Below are positions 10,335-22,020 of a stretch of DNA of 64,000 bases, piece by piece. The stretch is from Luzula sylvatica. Taxonomy: Eukaryota; Streptophyta; Magnoliopsida; Poales; Juncaceae. The translations under genes were made by a program, and so were the position numbers. Position 1 is the first letter of the stretch; each line of letters starts with the position of its first letter. The notes beneath the pieces are model-generated. The model had not been told where the DNA came from and did no database searches. It was given only the letters and a program-made list of their open reading frames with translations. The stretch spans positions 43,646,052 through 43,710,051 of the forward strand of contig OX326956.1 in assembly GCA_946800325.1 (NCBI GenBank), given 5' to 3'.

Positions 10335-13162
10335 ACAGTTTTTATTGGATAATTACAGGAATACGAAGATTGTGCTCGTGCATTATAGAGATGTTCCTTC
10401 CGTAACTCTTTTAACCTTTTTGATAATTTCTTATTAATGAACTTTCTTTTCTTAATTAACTACCAAAAAAATATTAAATACTAATTATTATCTTTGCATT
10501 TTTAAAATTTTCTGTAGAATAATAAGTCAAGCACACAGGTGTCGCCCACAGAGGAAAAAAGACATGATCTAAATTTACAGACAGGGCCCTCTTTACATTA
10601 CGGACATGTACAAATAAACCCTAATTCATTCGCATCTCAATGTTCCTCATCTGGATCCTCTCAGGGAGTGCCATGTGGCAACTCAGGATTCTATTGTACA
10701 CACGAAAACTCATTTATGATTCCAAAATTGAATGAATCCTCAATTGCCCACCAAAATTTCTATTCTGGTAGCTTATCGCCGAATTATTCCCCTCTGCAAG
10801 AGCTTAACCGGGATTTCGGTCCACAAAATACAGGTTAAAAAAAACATTAAGATTTTGTCCATTCTATTTATTTATTTTTCGATGGTTGTTGCTGATAATA
10901 TTTGATTTGTGTCCAGCAAACATCATACCTCAACCTTTGACCATGGAAAACGAAGCAGCCCTGCCCGATATCGAAGCATTCTTGGAATCATCGTCGTCCG
11001 AATTCGAACTCGAAATGAGCCAACCAATCCAAGGGCAAAACGGTAACGTTGAGATCGAAGCATTCTTGGAAACATCATCGTCCGAATTCAATCTCGAAAC
11101 GAGCCAACCAATCCAAGGGCAAAACAGTCACGATCTAAAAGATCTAGACAGCATCGAGCCATGGACATACACGGAAGGTAGCGAGGGCTCGCACATGGAA
11201 GCTGTCTCCCCATGGGGTGATTACTCGAATGCCCCTCTCGAAGTAACCAATCACCAAGAAGAGACAATGGAGGAGATGACGTGCCCCTTTTCCCAAATCG
11301 GGCAACTCAATTCTGACGTGGGCCCGTTAATTTCGGACGAACAACTCTTTGCCATCATCGATTTCTCCCCAGATTGGGCTTATTCCAATTCGGCAACGAA
11401 AGTTTTGATCTCTGTCAAATTTCTCGGTGGATTCGATCCTCGAACAATCAAATGGAGCTGCATGTTCGGCGAAACCGAAGTCGAAGCCGAGGTTTTGACA
11501 TTATCTTGCGGGGCCTTACGTTGCATGGCCCCACCCTTGACCGAAACGGGTTGGGTTCCTTTCTACATAACCAAATCCGACCGTATCGCATGCAGTGAGA
11601 TTCGCGAGTTCGAATACCGACCTGTTCCGTCTCCCAGATCGCAACCTCCCGAACCCGATTCGCATGAAGAATACCTACTCCAAGTACGTCTTGCGGAGCT
11701 ACTCTCTGCAAATAAAGACCTGATTTGTTTGGTTCAAAGTTGCGAGAAGTGCGAGATTATGAGAAGATTGAGTCAAGGTTTGGCTCGTGGTCAAAGTCGA
11801 GATGGACAAAGTCATACCGATGCGACAGAAGGGTTGTTGGTGAGAATGATGAAGGGTAAGTTATGCGAATGGTTGGGGTGGAGATTGCACGAAGAAGAGC
11901 AAAGTAGAAAGAGAAATGTTCTTGATAGAGAGGGACAAGGAGTGATACACCTCGTAGCGGCATTGGGTTATGATTGGGCCGTGGGATCCGTTGTAGCATC
12001 AGGAATCAGCTCCAATTTTAGGGATGTTCGTGGCCAAACCGCCCTTCATTGGGCTGCCTATTATGGCAGGTTTGTTTCTTCATTACTATCTTATAAATTT
12101 AATGTTTTTGGTAGTGTTGATTAATTTTAATTTTGTAATGTTATGAATGAATAAACAGAGAGGAGATGGTGGTAGCTCTTTTGAAGTTAGGAGCGGATCC
12201 TACGGCGGTAGAGGACCCCACCTCGAAATCCCCAATCGGCTGTACCGCTGCTGACGTGGCGTCTTTTCGTGGGTACAAAGGGATTGCCGGATTCCTTGCA
12301 GAGGTCCATTTGACGAGTCACCTTTCCTCCCTTACCATAAATCAGGAATCCATTTCCCAAATTCTCACTTGTTTCGCCTATGAAGATGATGGAATTATAG
12401 TTCAAGGCAACGAGGATGATGACGTGGCGCTCAATGGGACCATTCTGGAGGCTTTGAGAAATTCTTCTCTGGCGGCGGCTAGATTACAGGCGGCGTTGAG
12501 GGTTTCCTCGTTTCGGCAGAGGCAGAATAGAGAGAGGGGAATGAGAGAGAAAGAGGATGGAGGAAATGAGGTTATTGATGATGTGGCGCTTGTTTGTTCT
12601 TCTTCTTCTTCTTCGACGAGTATCCACAGGCCGAAAGTCAACACACCTTATTATGGTGGCAAGTCGTTTATCGCGGCCCTCAAAATTCAACAGAAATATA
12701 GGGGTTATAAAGGAAGGAACGACTATTCGGAAACAAGGGACAAAATCGTAAAATTGCAGGTAATTGTAACAAGTTAGTGGTGATAACTAATAAATTATAA
12801 TTGGCGATTTAAGTAAATAATAATCGAATTTTTCTCAGGCTCGTGTGAGGGGACATCAAGTGAGGAAGCAATACAACAAGGTGGTACGGTCGGTGGGTAC
12901 AGTCAAGAAGGCAATTTTGAGGTGGAGACGTAAAGGGGCCGGTTTACGAGGCTTCGGAGCCGAGAACCTTAAAACCTCAACCGGTACGGATGGGCTTGCA
13001 AGAAATACAAGCGATGAATACGATTATTTGAGCTTGGGACAAAGGCAGAAATTGGTCGGCCTACAAAAGGCTTTGACTAGGGTTAGATCTATGTCTCGTT
13101 CTTCCGAGGCTAGACGCCAGTACATGCGTTTAGTTCTCAGCTCTCGTCAATCATGTAAGTAA
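9430..13162 (+). CDS. CAMTA: CAMTA (calmodulin-binding transcription activator), copy 1, complete
   Basis: Nuclear Ca2+/calmodulin-responsive transcription factor. Predicted exons: 9430-9493, 9694-9813, 9954-10069, 10149-10237, 10359-10401, 10518-10833, 10917-12069, 12159-12759, 12839-13162. All junctions are GT-AG and in phase, giving about 941 residues. Domains: CG-1 DNA-binding domain at about 22-144 (RWLRPAEICAILRNY, DRKTLRYFRRDGHRW, basic KKRDGKTVREAH, VLHCYYAHGE); Ser/Asn/Gln-rich linker; TIG domain at about 392-484 (FAIIDFSPDWAYS...WSCMFGETEVEAE); ankyrin repeats at about 589-691 (QTALHWAAYYG, TAADVASFRGYKG); IQ motifs at about 803-820 (AALKIQQKYRGYKGR) and 833-850 (LQARVRGHQVRKQY); calmodulin-binding helix at about 851-872 (TVKKAILRWRRKG). 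The length is like Arabidopsis CAMTA5. The start was chosen because it begins the conserved MADPSRIVD shared by all three copies. Stop TAA lies in a gtaagt context; alternative splicing to an acceptor near 13225 would add only two residues. Confidence 0.9.
10259..10334. repeat. (CT)n(TA)n microsatellite in CAMTA copy 1 intron 4
   Basis: About 26 CT repeats (10259-10310) followed by about 12 TA repeats. The copy 2 intron has an interrupted CT run (48293-48352) and no TA part, so it is a length-variable intronic tract. Confidence 0.9.
10967..11135 (+). repeat. Tandem 84-bp coding repeat in CAMTA exon 7
   Basis: Two adjacent in-frame 28-codon units encode the pattern IEAFLE-SSSEF-LE-SQPIQGQN, rich in acidic and bulky hydrophobic residues. 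The duplication is also present in copy 2 (about 48940-49100), so it predates the gene duplication. Composition resembles acidic activation domains, which is an inference only. Confidence 0.7.
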
Positions 13163-13516
13163 ATTTGTCGGTTTGGTTTTTTTTTTTTTTTTTTTTTTTA
13201 ATGTTTTGTTTTGTTATTTACAGCTAGGTGATTGCGGAAGCTTAATCAATTTACCTATGAGTCATCCTTTCTGCTGATATTGATGTGAGGATAGAGATGG
13301 CATATTGATTTGGCTAACATAATTTGAAAGGAGGTCTGATAATGACATATATAGTGGTATCCGTCCAGCATAAATACGTACGAGACGGAGATATTTAGTT
13401 TTTAATTTTTTTTAATTAACTGATTGTATTGATTGGTTAGCTATTCTAATGAATAGCTTGATTTATTTTGTAAATATATATTTCTAATGAATAGCTTGAT
13501 TTATTTTGTAAATATA
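13163..13516. other. 3' flank of CAMTA copy 1
   Basis: No coding sequence beyond a possible two-residue last exon. It includes a T-run (13175-13199) and, from about 13440, two copies of a roughly 37-bp repeat (ctaatgaatagcttgattta plus ttttgtaaatata). Copy 2 has about four units (50272-50430). The Helitron is inserted in this repeat. Confidence 0.6.
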
Positions 13517-13881
13517 CTAGTCGCGCTAGTTTTTCTTCTTTTCTTTATGTGGGATTTTGGTTTGTTGGCATTTTATTTATTTGATAATCTGCATTTGTGC
13601 ATGTATGTTACGGTAAGAACCAAGTAATGAAATCGATTTAGGGCCAATCGAAATGAAAACTATTCCTGAAAACTCACAGTGATGTAATGTTGCAATAAAA
13701 GCAGGCGAGACAAACACGACAAATGGTTTATAGTTTGAATATCCAACTCAATAGCTTATCAATACACAATGCTGATACCAAACGAAAGTAAGCATCAAAT
13801 AAAATAATTCAATTGAACTTTTTTTATCCTCACGAAAGACATAAATTGTAAATTGGTCCTTTTTTGGAGAAAATTACGTAC

Positions 13882-14565
13882 CATTTTCAAAACGCATGGC
13901 TTTCAAACCTTGAAACGGCTTCGAGGAGGCTTATACGCGAACACTTGTCACAGTATTGTGACTTAGCTCCCTGTAATAAAATTATAGTATATTAATATAA
14001 AAATATTATATTATCAATAAAAAAATTATAATGTTGTTTATAACTTTTTTGACGTGAAAACCGTACCAGCATGACCTCGGATGAATGTTACTTCGATACT
14101 TGCTGCACCAGCAATGCAGTTACCATACCAATTGTCCACACCTAAATTCACAAAAGAGAAGATTTGCAAATTAGTCCCTGCATTTATACCTAATCGCAAA
14201 AAGAATAGTATGTACCTTTGTCTAAATGCGTTAATAAAAAGGACAAACGTAGCCAAAATTGACCCAAGAAAATAGCCAACTTTCGAAGAATTAACAGCAG
14301 AAGAATTAATCTATGTCTCGCAATTTCAACTTGGAGAAGGAAAAACAATCAAGCAGAAAGAAGGGGAAAATGTGGAAAATTGGTACCTGCAGTGTACTGA
14401 AAACAAAATTAGGATCAAATTTGTTTATTAATTCTACTTATTTGGAGGACAAAGGCAGGAGAGGGAATTGTATTGATTGAAGATTGTTGTTTCGTACCTT
14501 GTATATGATTCTTTCGCATTATTGGTCCAAATTGTTCCTATCAATCTCTTCAAATAAAATTGCAA
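13882..14565 (-). pseudogene. Exon-like gene fragments captured in the Helitron
   Basis: On the minus strand several stretches look like exons bounded by AG and GT: 14498-14565 (FYLKRLIGTIWTNNAKE), a possible mini-exon at 14387-14396, 14067-14141 (VDNWYGNCIAGAASIEVTF) and 13882-13970 (CDKCSRISLLEAVSRFES). Joining the last two at the obvious splice sites gives an early stop, so this is not an intact gene. I do not recognise the family. It fits a captured and decaying host gene fragment. Confidence 0.35.
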
Positions 14566-15021
14566 CTGAAAATAAGCAAGTAAAAAATCATGACAAGGCA
14601 ATAAGAAATGCAAAACCTAGACACTAATATCATTCAGAAACGCAAACCCTAGACACTGAAAGAACGAAACACGACACGACAAACCCTAGGTAAACAGAAA
14701 AGAGGCCTTACCGAAGCAAGAAGACGGAGAAGGCGATGCCAAACCCACGCGAAAGCCAAGCAAAGAAGAAGCCACGGCTCTGTGACAAGGTGGAGCTTTC
14801 TGGGGGAAGGAGCTGCTACCGAGTAGCGACGGGCGAAGAGGACGTCTTACCGAGCGGAAATGAGAATGCGCGAGGAAAAAAAGTAAAGAGGCTACGCAAA
14901 CTCAAGAGCTAAGTCGCAGGAGCAAGAGGAATACGTGTCGGCACAGAGCGTGACCATGTGTCGGCCTTGGAGAAGCCACCGGGAGCAACAACGAAGAAAG
15001 AATGCAGGCGTTGCGCGTACA

Positions 15022-15562
15022 TAGGGATGTCAACGGGGCGGGTCGGGTTCGGGTAAACCTTCCCCATACCCGAACCCGAATTTTCGGGTATTATCCGAAC
15101 CCGAACCCAAAATACCCGCAGATAAAAAATCATATCCGAATCCGACCCCGCAGGTAACGTGTATACCCGAACTCGAACCCGTTACCCGAAAATCACCAAT
15201 ACAAAATCCTAAAAAAAAAATTATAAATTATTATACAAATATGTAAAATCAACAACAATTTTGTATACATAAAATAAACAACTTGTAAAAAATACATTAT
15301 AAATGCAAATAATTAATCCATAAAACACCACAAATTTTCATGTCATTGAGTATTTTCGGATATTTCTCGGATATTTTCGGGTTCGGATTCGGGTATTTTT
15401 TCGGGTTCGGGTAAACTTTTACCTCCGTATCCGAACCCAAACCCGGAACGAGTATTTTTTTCGGGTAATACCCAATCAGCGGATATTTTTCGGGCATTAC
15501 CCGCCACGTTCGGGTCGGGTACCCCACGGGTTCGGGTTTTACCCAACCCATTGACATCCCTA
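15022..15562. mobile_element. hAT-type MITE, 541 bp
   Basis: The ends tagggatgtcaacggg and its near complement (cccattgacatcccta) form terminal inverted repeats. They are flanked by an 8-bp duplication with one mismatch (cgcgtaca at 15014-15021, cgcataca at 15563-15570). The interior is built of many copies of a cgggttcgggta-like motif in both orientations. No transposase. TAGGG-TGTCAA ends with 8-bp duplications are typical of hAT MITEs. Confidence 0.8.
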
Positions 15563-15914
15563 CGCATACATGATGGAAGATGGAAGCCCAACCCAAGAAG
15601 GGAAAGAGCGGAGCACCCAATATCGAAGAGCGCAGGGAGAAAAGGATCGAACGACAAAGACTAAAAGAACGTGGTCGAAGAAGAACAAAGGAACATGGAA
15701 GAAGAAGAATAAATAAACGTGGAAGAAGGAGGGCACGGCCCAATATTTAACATTAGTACTATCTAAGGATTTCTAATTAATAGTTTGATTTATTTTGTAA
15801 ATATATTTCAGCAAAGATGCATATAATATAGTATGTATTTGATTTATATTGCCTTGAGTCAACTTTTTTTTAGTTATTTCGGTTTGGATAATTATATCAT
15901 GCCCTCAAATTGCC

Positions 15915-16115
15915 CCAACACCCTCTATATCACAAATTAACAATTAATTAACATGATAATTAACAAAAATACATTTCACTAATGATTAGTTGATATTGAT
16001 TAATAATTGCTAATTCATACATACTTTAATTATATGTCAATTAATCGTTAATGGAGTGTGTTTTTATTAATTATCATGTTAATTAATTGTTAATCCATGA
16101 TATAGAGAGTGTTGG
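15915..16115. repeat. Foldback (inverted repeat) element 1
   Basis: Two arms of about 45-50 bp face each other: caacaccctctatatcac-aattaacaattaatt at the left and its near complement ending gatatagagagtgttgg at the right. The loop is AT-rich. It is duplicated downstream of CAMTA copy 2 (about 50535-50735). MITE-like; superfamily not assigned. Confidence 0.6.
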
Positions 16116-16178
16116 TGAGTGCACCATATATGGCCTCATGGGCTCTTTCTGTTTTATCATACCAAGAAAGAGGGCATA

Positions 16179-16402
16179 TATAATGTCACCAGATTTTTCC
16201 ACGAAACATCCTCAATTTCTTAATTAATCCACTTAATTAACATTTGGATTAACACATGTTATATGCTTAACGTGATACTTAACATCCATATATTAACAAA
16301 TGGTAATTAATATTTTGAAATTATTAATTTAATGTTTCTTGTTAATTAAGTGGGTTAATTAAGAAATTGAGGATGTTTCGTGTAAATCTGGTGGCAAAGT
16401 AT
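16179..16402. repeat. Foldback (inverted repeat) element 2
   Basis: Arms of about 55-60 bp: caccagattttt-ccacgaaacatcctcaattt at the left and its near complement aaattgaggatgtttcgtg-aaatctggtg at the right. It lies just after foldback 1 and is likewise duplicated at about 50790-51030. MITE-like, no coding sequence. Confidence 0.6.
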
Positions 16403-16679
16403 AATACTACCAGAAGTTACCCCAAAGAAAAATGAGAAAATAGGTTTCAGCAAATTTTTGAACTCGAGTACTACGATTTTGCATGTCATATTGTATCCCT
16501 CACAAACCAGAAAGTGAGAGAATCCTCGATTGTTTCTTCCATACGGGATAATTGAACAAATTGGCGTTTAATGTGATGGTATATATGATATAAAGGCGGT
16601 ATTACAATATGTTATCATTAGATTTCTCACCTGTGAATTGTGATACTTAGATATGTTTCTTTGTTATATTTATTGGAGA

Positions 16680-17649
16680 ATGTGAATAACCAAGATGGAA
16701 GTTGTTCCTTTCATCATTGAAAGAGATATCTCTCAGGACCCCCTGATGAATTAGGATTGAAGGAAATGCGTGGCCACGCTCAATAAGATTAACATGTGTT
16801 GTTAATATTAATTGAATATTCAATCTGATTCTAGATCGGGAAAGAGTTAAGTTGATTTAGAAAGGATGACATTTGACCATGTCTTTGATCAACAGATACC
16901 GTATGAACAAAAGAGCTAGTAATCTATCTATTTGTAAATAGGTGATGATCACAAATCATTTATTTAATTTTGGTAGTCATAATGCCTTGCTATAGGCCAG
17001 TTATGATTTGCATAATTAAATGGAGATTTAATATGCTGCCAACATTAAATAAACCTATAGGGTCACACACAAAGATAAGTTTGGATTGGACACAGAAAAA
17101 CAAATCAAGATGAAGAGGTGTAAGCATTAGATGCTACATGCATGTATGGATGCATGGGATTTAATAATCAGAATTAATTCATTTGGAGAAATGAAAGATT
17201 TGGATGACCTAGGGTTTCCCAAAATCTGATTATAAATATCCACCCATCTCTTCATAGAAAGCTAAGGCTTGTGAAGCACACTTTTGAGGGTTTTCATTCT
17301 CAATATTCATAATAGAGAGAAAGAGAGAAACCTTAACCGTCAACCTATTTCTATGAGATAAAAAAGGAGAGAGGTGACAGCAGATTTTCTGAAGGGAGGA
17401 AGGATCCGACTAGCATCGGAGGTCTTCACATCCAGTCTAAACGAGTCGCGTGTGGATACCAATAGAGGATGGTGCCGTTCGAGCATACCTAATGTGATCT
17501 CTGCAAGCTTCCTTCAACCAGATTTGAACTAAATCTGAGGTAAAAGTTTTGAAACCATTCCTTAGTATCTAACTAGCTATACACAGATCCATGACTTTAG
17601 GGATTCGGGTGAGTTCCGCTGTGCAATAAGGTTGTCCGAAATCCTAACA
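16680..17649 (+). mobile_element. 3' end of a copia-like element: internal tail plus short LTR
   Basis: The stretch 16690-17100 is a diverged relative of the 3' noncoding region of the element at 19921-28498 (compare 26930-27300: agagatatctct, tggccac, gtcacaca in the same order). It is followed by a purine stretch (tttggagaaa) and a possible short LTR, 17192-17649, starting TGAAAG and ending CCTAACA, with a TATAAATA box near 17232 and a block like gtggataccaatagagga shared with the other LTRs. The left limit and LTR start are uncertain. Confidence 0.45.
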
Positions 17650-19915
17650 AAAAGGATTCGAGGTCGTTATGGTAAAGACCTCGGATACTGATTCAACCCT
17701 AAAAATATGTCACGACTCCGAGCTTCAAATAACTTCCGATGTTTACGCCCAAAACCTCATTCTCACTCATATGATGGGTTCACTATCCGTACTAATAGAC
17801 GGATGTGACACATCTCATAAAATGTGGCGTGCTCTCCTTGATCGATTCGAAGGAAACGATCAAATGAAGAGGACCAAATTAATGGGACTCGAACAAAAAT
17901 TTGATAATTTTCGGATGATCGAAGGTGAATCCGTGGATGATATGTACATTCGTATGAACAATATCAAAAACGGATTCACCGCGTTAGAAGAGTCCCTAAC
18001 AAATTCTCGAGTTGTAGGTAAATTGAATCGAGCGATGCCTACGAGTTGGGAAACTCTCCGAGTGGCTTTGGAAACCATGATGGGCACTCAAGACATCTCG
18101 CCTGAAGATTTGGTAAGCTACTTCAAGAACTTCGAGGAGCGCTTGAAACAACTCCAAGCCGAAAGCCCATCAACATCATGTCCCAAGGCCGTAGCCTTGC
18201 CCATCTTGGACGATAACGAAGACGAAAGTGAAATGGCTCTATTGGTAAGACAATTCCGTGATTTTCGGAATCGCGAAAGATGGTTCGACGATAACCGCAA
18301 GCAACAAAATTTGAGGCCATATAGCTTCGAGTGCAACAAGAAGGGTCACACCATCGAAACGTGTTGGACCCTTCACCTCGACCACGCTCCTTGGAACAAA
18401 AAGGATGACGAACGTAGGGATAGAGACAAGCGTGACTCTAGACCCGAAAGGAGACGGGACTTCAAAGGTCGCGACGAAAAGACCAAAGAGAAAGGTAAGG
18501 AGTACAAAAAGAAGAAGGCCTACAAAGCTCGCATAGTCCGATGGGGAGACTCGGACGTTTCGAGCAATTCCTCTGAATCAGAAAGCAGCTCCGATGATGA
18601 AACCGCAAACCTAGCTCTCATGGCGGAACTCTCGTCTTCCGTTGAAGATGTGGTTGAAAGCGGCCATTCAAGCAATGCTTCTCCGACAAACTCCATTGCC
18701 GGAACCAACAATGATGCCGGTACCATCACCACCTTCTCCAATCTCAACCTTGCAAACTTCGCATGACTCCGGTCATGAGGTATATCTGAACTCCTCTTTT
18801 AAATCCTTAGGATCAACCGTGGGTTCAAGCTCAAATACTAAATTTGACACATACTTAGAGCTTGAATCATTCGATGAATTGTTGAGAGATGGTGACGAAC
18901 ACCGACTAAGAGAGGATAGTAGTGAGAGCATGATACTAGCTCTCAAGGCCAAGGTAGCTTCTCTTGCATTGTCGGTTAGGTCATACAAAGCACAAATAAA
19001 TGAATTTCAAGGTTTTTCAAAATGTGAATGTCAAGCCCTCAAAAGCGAGACTTCACTCTTAAAAATCGAACTTCAAAATTTAAAATTTGTGAATGAATCC
19101 TTGAGGAAGGCATGTGTATCTCTTGCACCTCGCACTCCCTCATTGGATCAAGTTTTGGAGGGACAAAAGCCCAATGACAAAACGGGTTCAGGATTCAAGA
19201 AAGACAACGTAATAAACCCGGTCTTTCAATATCCAAAGACCAAAAATCTAAATGGGAGAACAATGGAAAAGTTAGTCACGAAAATGCTTTCATGTACCGT
19301 GACTACAACAAAGGTAAAAGTATTAAAAAGGAACAACCTAAAAATGTTAGTTATAGCAATAGGATTAATCACTTTACACAAAACACGTCTTATAGACGCA
19401 ACGATTTGGGACGATCTGATGGTTTATTCAAACGGGGACCAAATGGTTATTTCTATGAGGTGAACTATCACACCGTCGCTCCCTATCAAACAAGGGCTTC
19501 CAAACATCTAAATAATACATATTAACAATTTCAATCAAAAATTGCTTGTGCCTCGTCGACCAAACAGATCGTTCAAAAGAGAGATTACACGAACCAACTC
19601 TCCAATCAATTTGTCAAGAGTTCCGAAAACACCAACAAACCAACTCTCGCATTTTGCAACTATTGTTGTAAATTAGGACACATCTCAACGAGTTGTGATC
19701 TTCGTAAACCGCAACCAAATTCGATGTACATTTGGATGCGTAAAGATAGACACTCGATGGGTTCCTCCACCTTGTATGGAGTGGGACCAAAAATGACTTA
19801 AGTCATTAAGTATCACACTCCCTCTCCCGTTTACCATAGGCCATATATTGAGGGGGAGTGTTAGTGTAAGTATTCATATTAGGTTAATTTTTCTTAAGAA
19901 CTTTTATCTTATATG
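17650..19915 (+). pseudogene. Sire-type copia gag, N-terminally truncated and frameshifted
   Basis: Retrotransposon capsid/nucleocapsid gene. From 17669 an open frame of 365 codons carries a UBN2/copia gag domain (MWRALLDRFEGNDQMKRTKL, DMYIRMNNIKNGFTAL). Next comes a zinc knuckle whose first Cys appears replaced by Ser (YSFECNKKGHTIETCW), then a Lys/Arg-rich and Ser/Glu-rich region. A frameshift near 18755 leads to a coiled-coil segment and the KPNDKTGSGFKK motif common in Sire-lineage gag. More shifts follow, then a second zinc knuckle with all ligands (CNYCCKLGHISTSC, about 19654-19695) and IWMRKD. The upstream end of gag is missing at the junction with the short LTR. The downstream continuation lies at 28504, beyond an inserted element. 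Confidence 0.75.
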
Positions 19916-19920
19916 GATTT

Positions 19921-20983
19921 TGAAGGAAATACAGTTTCAGGATCAACCGTAAAAGTGTACACAAGGATAAACGAATGTAAGCGTACATTCATGGTCATAT
20001 CTTTCAGTAGGAAAATCCAATTTGAATGGTTCAAATTGGGTTAGATAGATAATAAGATTATCTACAACCTTCATATAGAAATATATTTCATACGAACGAA
20101 GTATCAGTGTCGTTTCTATGAAATACCGAAAGGCTGCAACAGTATGACATACAGTTAGTAAAACAGTTATAACTTTTGCATACGAACTCCATTTGGGCCA
20201 GGACAAATTGAGTCGTGTAGATAATAAGATTATATACAACTTTCGTGTTGGGTGATTTTCTGTCAGAAGAATTTACCAATTTCGTATGGACAGAATACTG
20301 GGCAGATACATGCAACTTTCTGTGTGAAAGAGTGTATATTGGATATACATGTCTTTTGGCCAATCCTAATCCTATATGATATAAATAGGATTTTTCTCTC
20401 TCATCTGGTGTGGTTCATTCAGTCCAATTCATTCAAGATATTCCAGAAAATTGTGAGACAAATTTCTAGAGAGTGAAAGGGTGTAAAAGAGAGAAACCGT
20501 GAAAAGGTGTTTTCCGGTATAGAGAATCAATCAATCGAGCAAGTTCGCCGGTGCATCATCTAGGCAGTTGCACCCATGACCGACGTCTTACGAGTCAAGG
20601 TGGATACAAGTAGAGGAGCAACATTTGGGGCTCTTTCGGTTGTGATCGATTCGGAGGAACGAAATCTGCCGGAGACGGAAACGAGCGAATCGAGTAATGG
20701 GCTGTGGAAGCATGCGGGCATGGAACGCACGAAGACAACCCGAGGCGTGTCAAGACGGTGGGAGACGTGCGGTATGGGACGTACGGGCTAGTCACCAACG
20801 TGACACCGAAGGAAAAGAAGGATGCGAGCGATCAACCCGTCGTGCGTGATCAATATCACGCTGGTAATCGTCTATCCTACTTTGCATCGTACCCTCGAAG
20901 TCATGGCGTGATCTTGGATTTAGGGAACCGGACCGGGCCTTCATATCCGCTGCGCGGGCCCGGGGATGGGTGAATTCCCAACA
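19921..20983 (+). repeat. 5' LTR of element B1
   Basis: Starts TGAAGGAAATACAG and ends GAATTCCCAACA. The U3 contains tandem units including the palindrome agataataagattatct. A TATA box (gatataaatagg, about 20380) precedes a pyrimidine-rich start region. The GC-rich 3' end holds the block tccgctgcgcgggcccgg. Open frames inside (for example 20576-20973) are not considered genes. Confidence 0.88.
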
Positions 20984-20999
20984 GTCGTATCAGAGCGAT
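20984..20999 (+). other. Primer-binding site of element B1
   Basis: gtcgtatcagagcgatc directly follows the LTR end. It differs by one base from the common plant copia site tggtatcagagc complementary to initiator tRNA-Met; the 54686 copy has the exact form. Confidence 0.75.
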
Positions 21000-21239
21000 C
21001 GCCATCGATTCGAGGGTCGAATCATAGTCGTATATTCGATATACGCACGGGTCATCAAAGTTCGTACCCGTTTGCATGATGATAGATTTAGAGATTCCAA
21101 TTTCGTTAAAAATCACAAGTAGAATTCACTAGAGATCAATCAAAAGTTGATTGAGAGTATCTAAGAATTATCGTGAAAAGGTTTCATGATTTATCGTTTC
21201 AGAAACGAGCGAAAACGGAAGAAACGGCGAAATCTGCAG

Positions 21240-22020
21240 AAAATTAGAATACGAAACAGTGAGTAAAACTAAGATACGTTTCAGTGGGAAACTCCAAATT
21301 GATTGGATCAAATTGGCGTAGTTAGATAATGAGATTATCTATGACTTTGATACAGAAAGTTTTTTCATTCGAACGAATTATCTGTGTCGCTTTTATGGAA
21401 TACTGAAAGGGTGCGACTGTTTGACATACAGAGACTAAAACGTCCGTATATGTCGCATCGAAACTCTAATTTAGTCCAATCCAATTGGGTTAGTTAGATA
21501 ATTAGATTATCTAGAACTTTAGTTCACGTTCAAAGTCGGTTGGAACAATTTAATATTTTCGTTTCGACAGAATACTGAAAAGGTGTCTGTAGTTTTATGG
21601 TTGAAAAGGTGTCTATTGGATATACTTACATTTTCGTTTGTCCGTATTTTACTAAAACTGGTATAACTTTCAGTAGGAAACTCCGATTTGAATGGTTCAA
21701 ATTGGGTTAGTTAGATAATGAGATTATCTAGAACTTTAATGTTGTAATATATTTCATTTGAGTGAAGTATCAGTGTCGTTCTAATGAAATACCGAAAGGG
21801 TGCGACAGTTTGACATATAGTCAGTAAAACTGCCGTAACTTGTGGGTCCGAACTCCAATTGGGCTGGGCCAAATTGGGTTGGAAAGATAATAAGATTATC
21901 TACAACTTTCGTGTTAGTTGATTTTCTGTCAGAGGAATTTACCATTTTCGTTCTGACAGATTACTGAAAGGGTGTATGCAGTTTTATGTTTGAAAAGGTG
22001 TATATGAGATATACATACCT
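21240..22020 (+). repeat. U3-like tandem repeats in the leader of element B1
   Basis: Between the primer site and the first pol relic are about four degenerate units of roughly 180 bp. Each has a form of tcaaattgggttagttagataat-agattatct, gaaataccgaaagggtgcgacagtttgacata and aactccaattggg. The same units build the U3 of the element's own LTR. No gag is visible here. Confidence 0.65.

Larger units (their letters stand above)
13517..15769 (-). mobile_element. Probable non-autonomous Helitron
   Basis: The empty site is visible in CAMTA unit 2 (near 50300-50400). Read on the minus strand, the insert begins TCCTTAGATAGTAC and ends GCGCGACTAG, and sits exactly between host A and T. That is the Helitron signature: 5' TC, 3' CTAG (CTRR), insertion at AT, no target duplication. 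The final bases contain a short ctag-cgcga-ctag palindrome rather than the usual longer hairpin 10-12 nt from the end. That weakens the call. Exon-like pieces lie inside, and a hAT MITE is nested at 15022-15562. No Rep/helicase is present. Confidence 0.6.

Noticed and set aside
17669..18766. Intact host gene encoding a 365-residue protein
   Set aside because: The gag domain and zinc knuckle identify it as a retrotransposon gag; it is truncated at the start and frameshifted at the end.
20576..20973. Open frames in LTRs (also 28091-28488, 29205-29612, 30663-31013, 32608-33090, 39627-39998)
   Set aside because: They recur at the same place in every LTR of the group on either strand, have no known domain, and reflect GC-rich LTR sequence.
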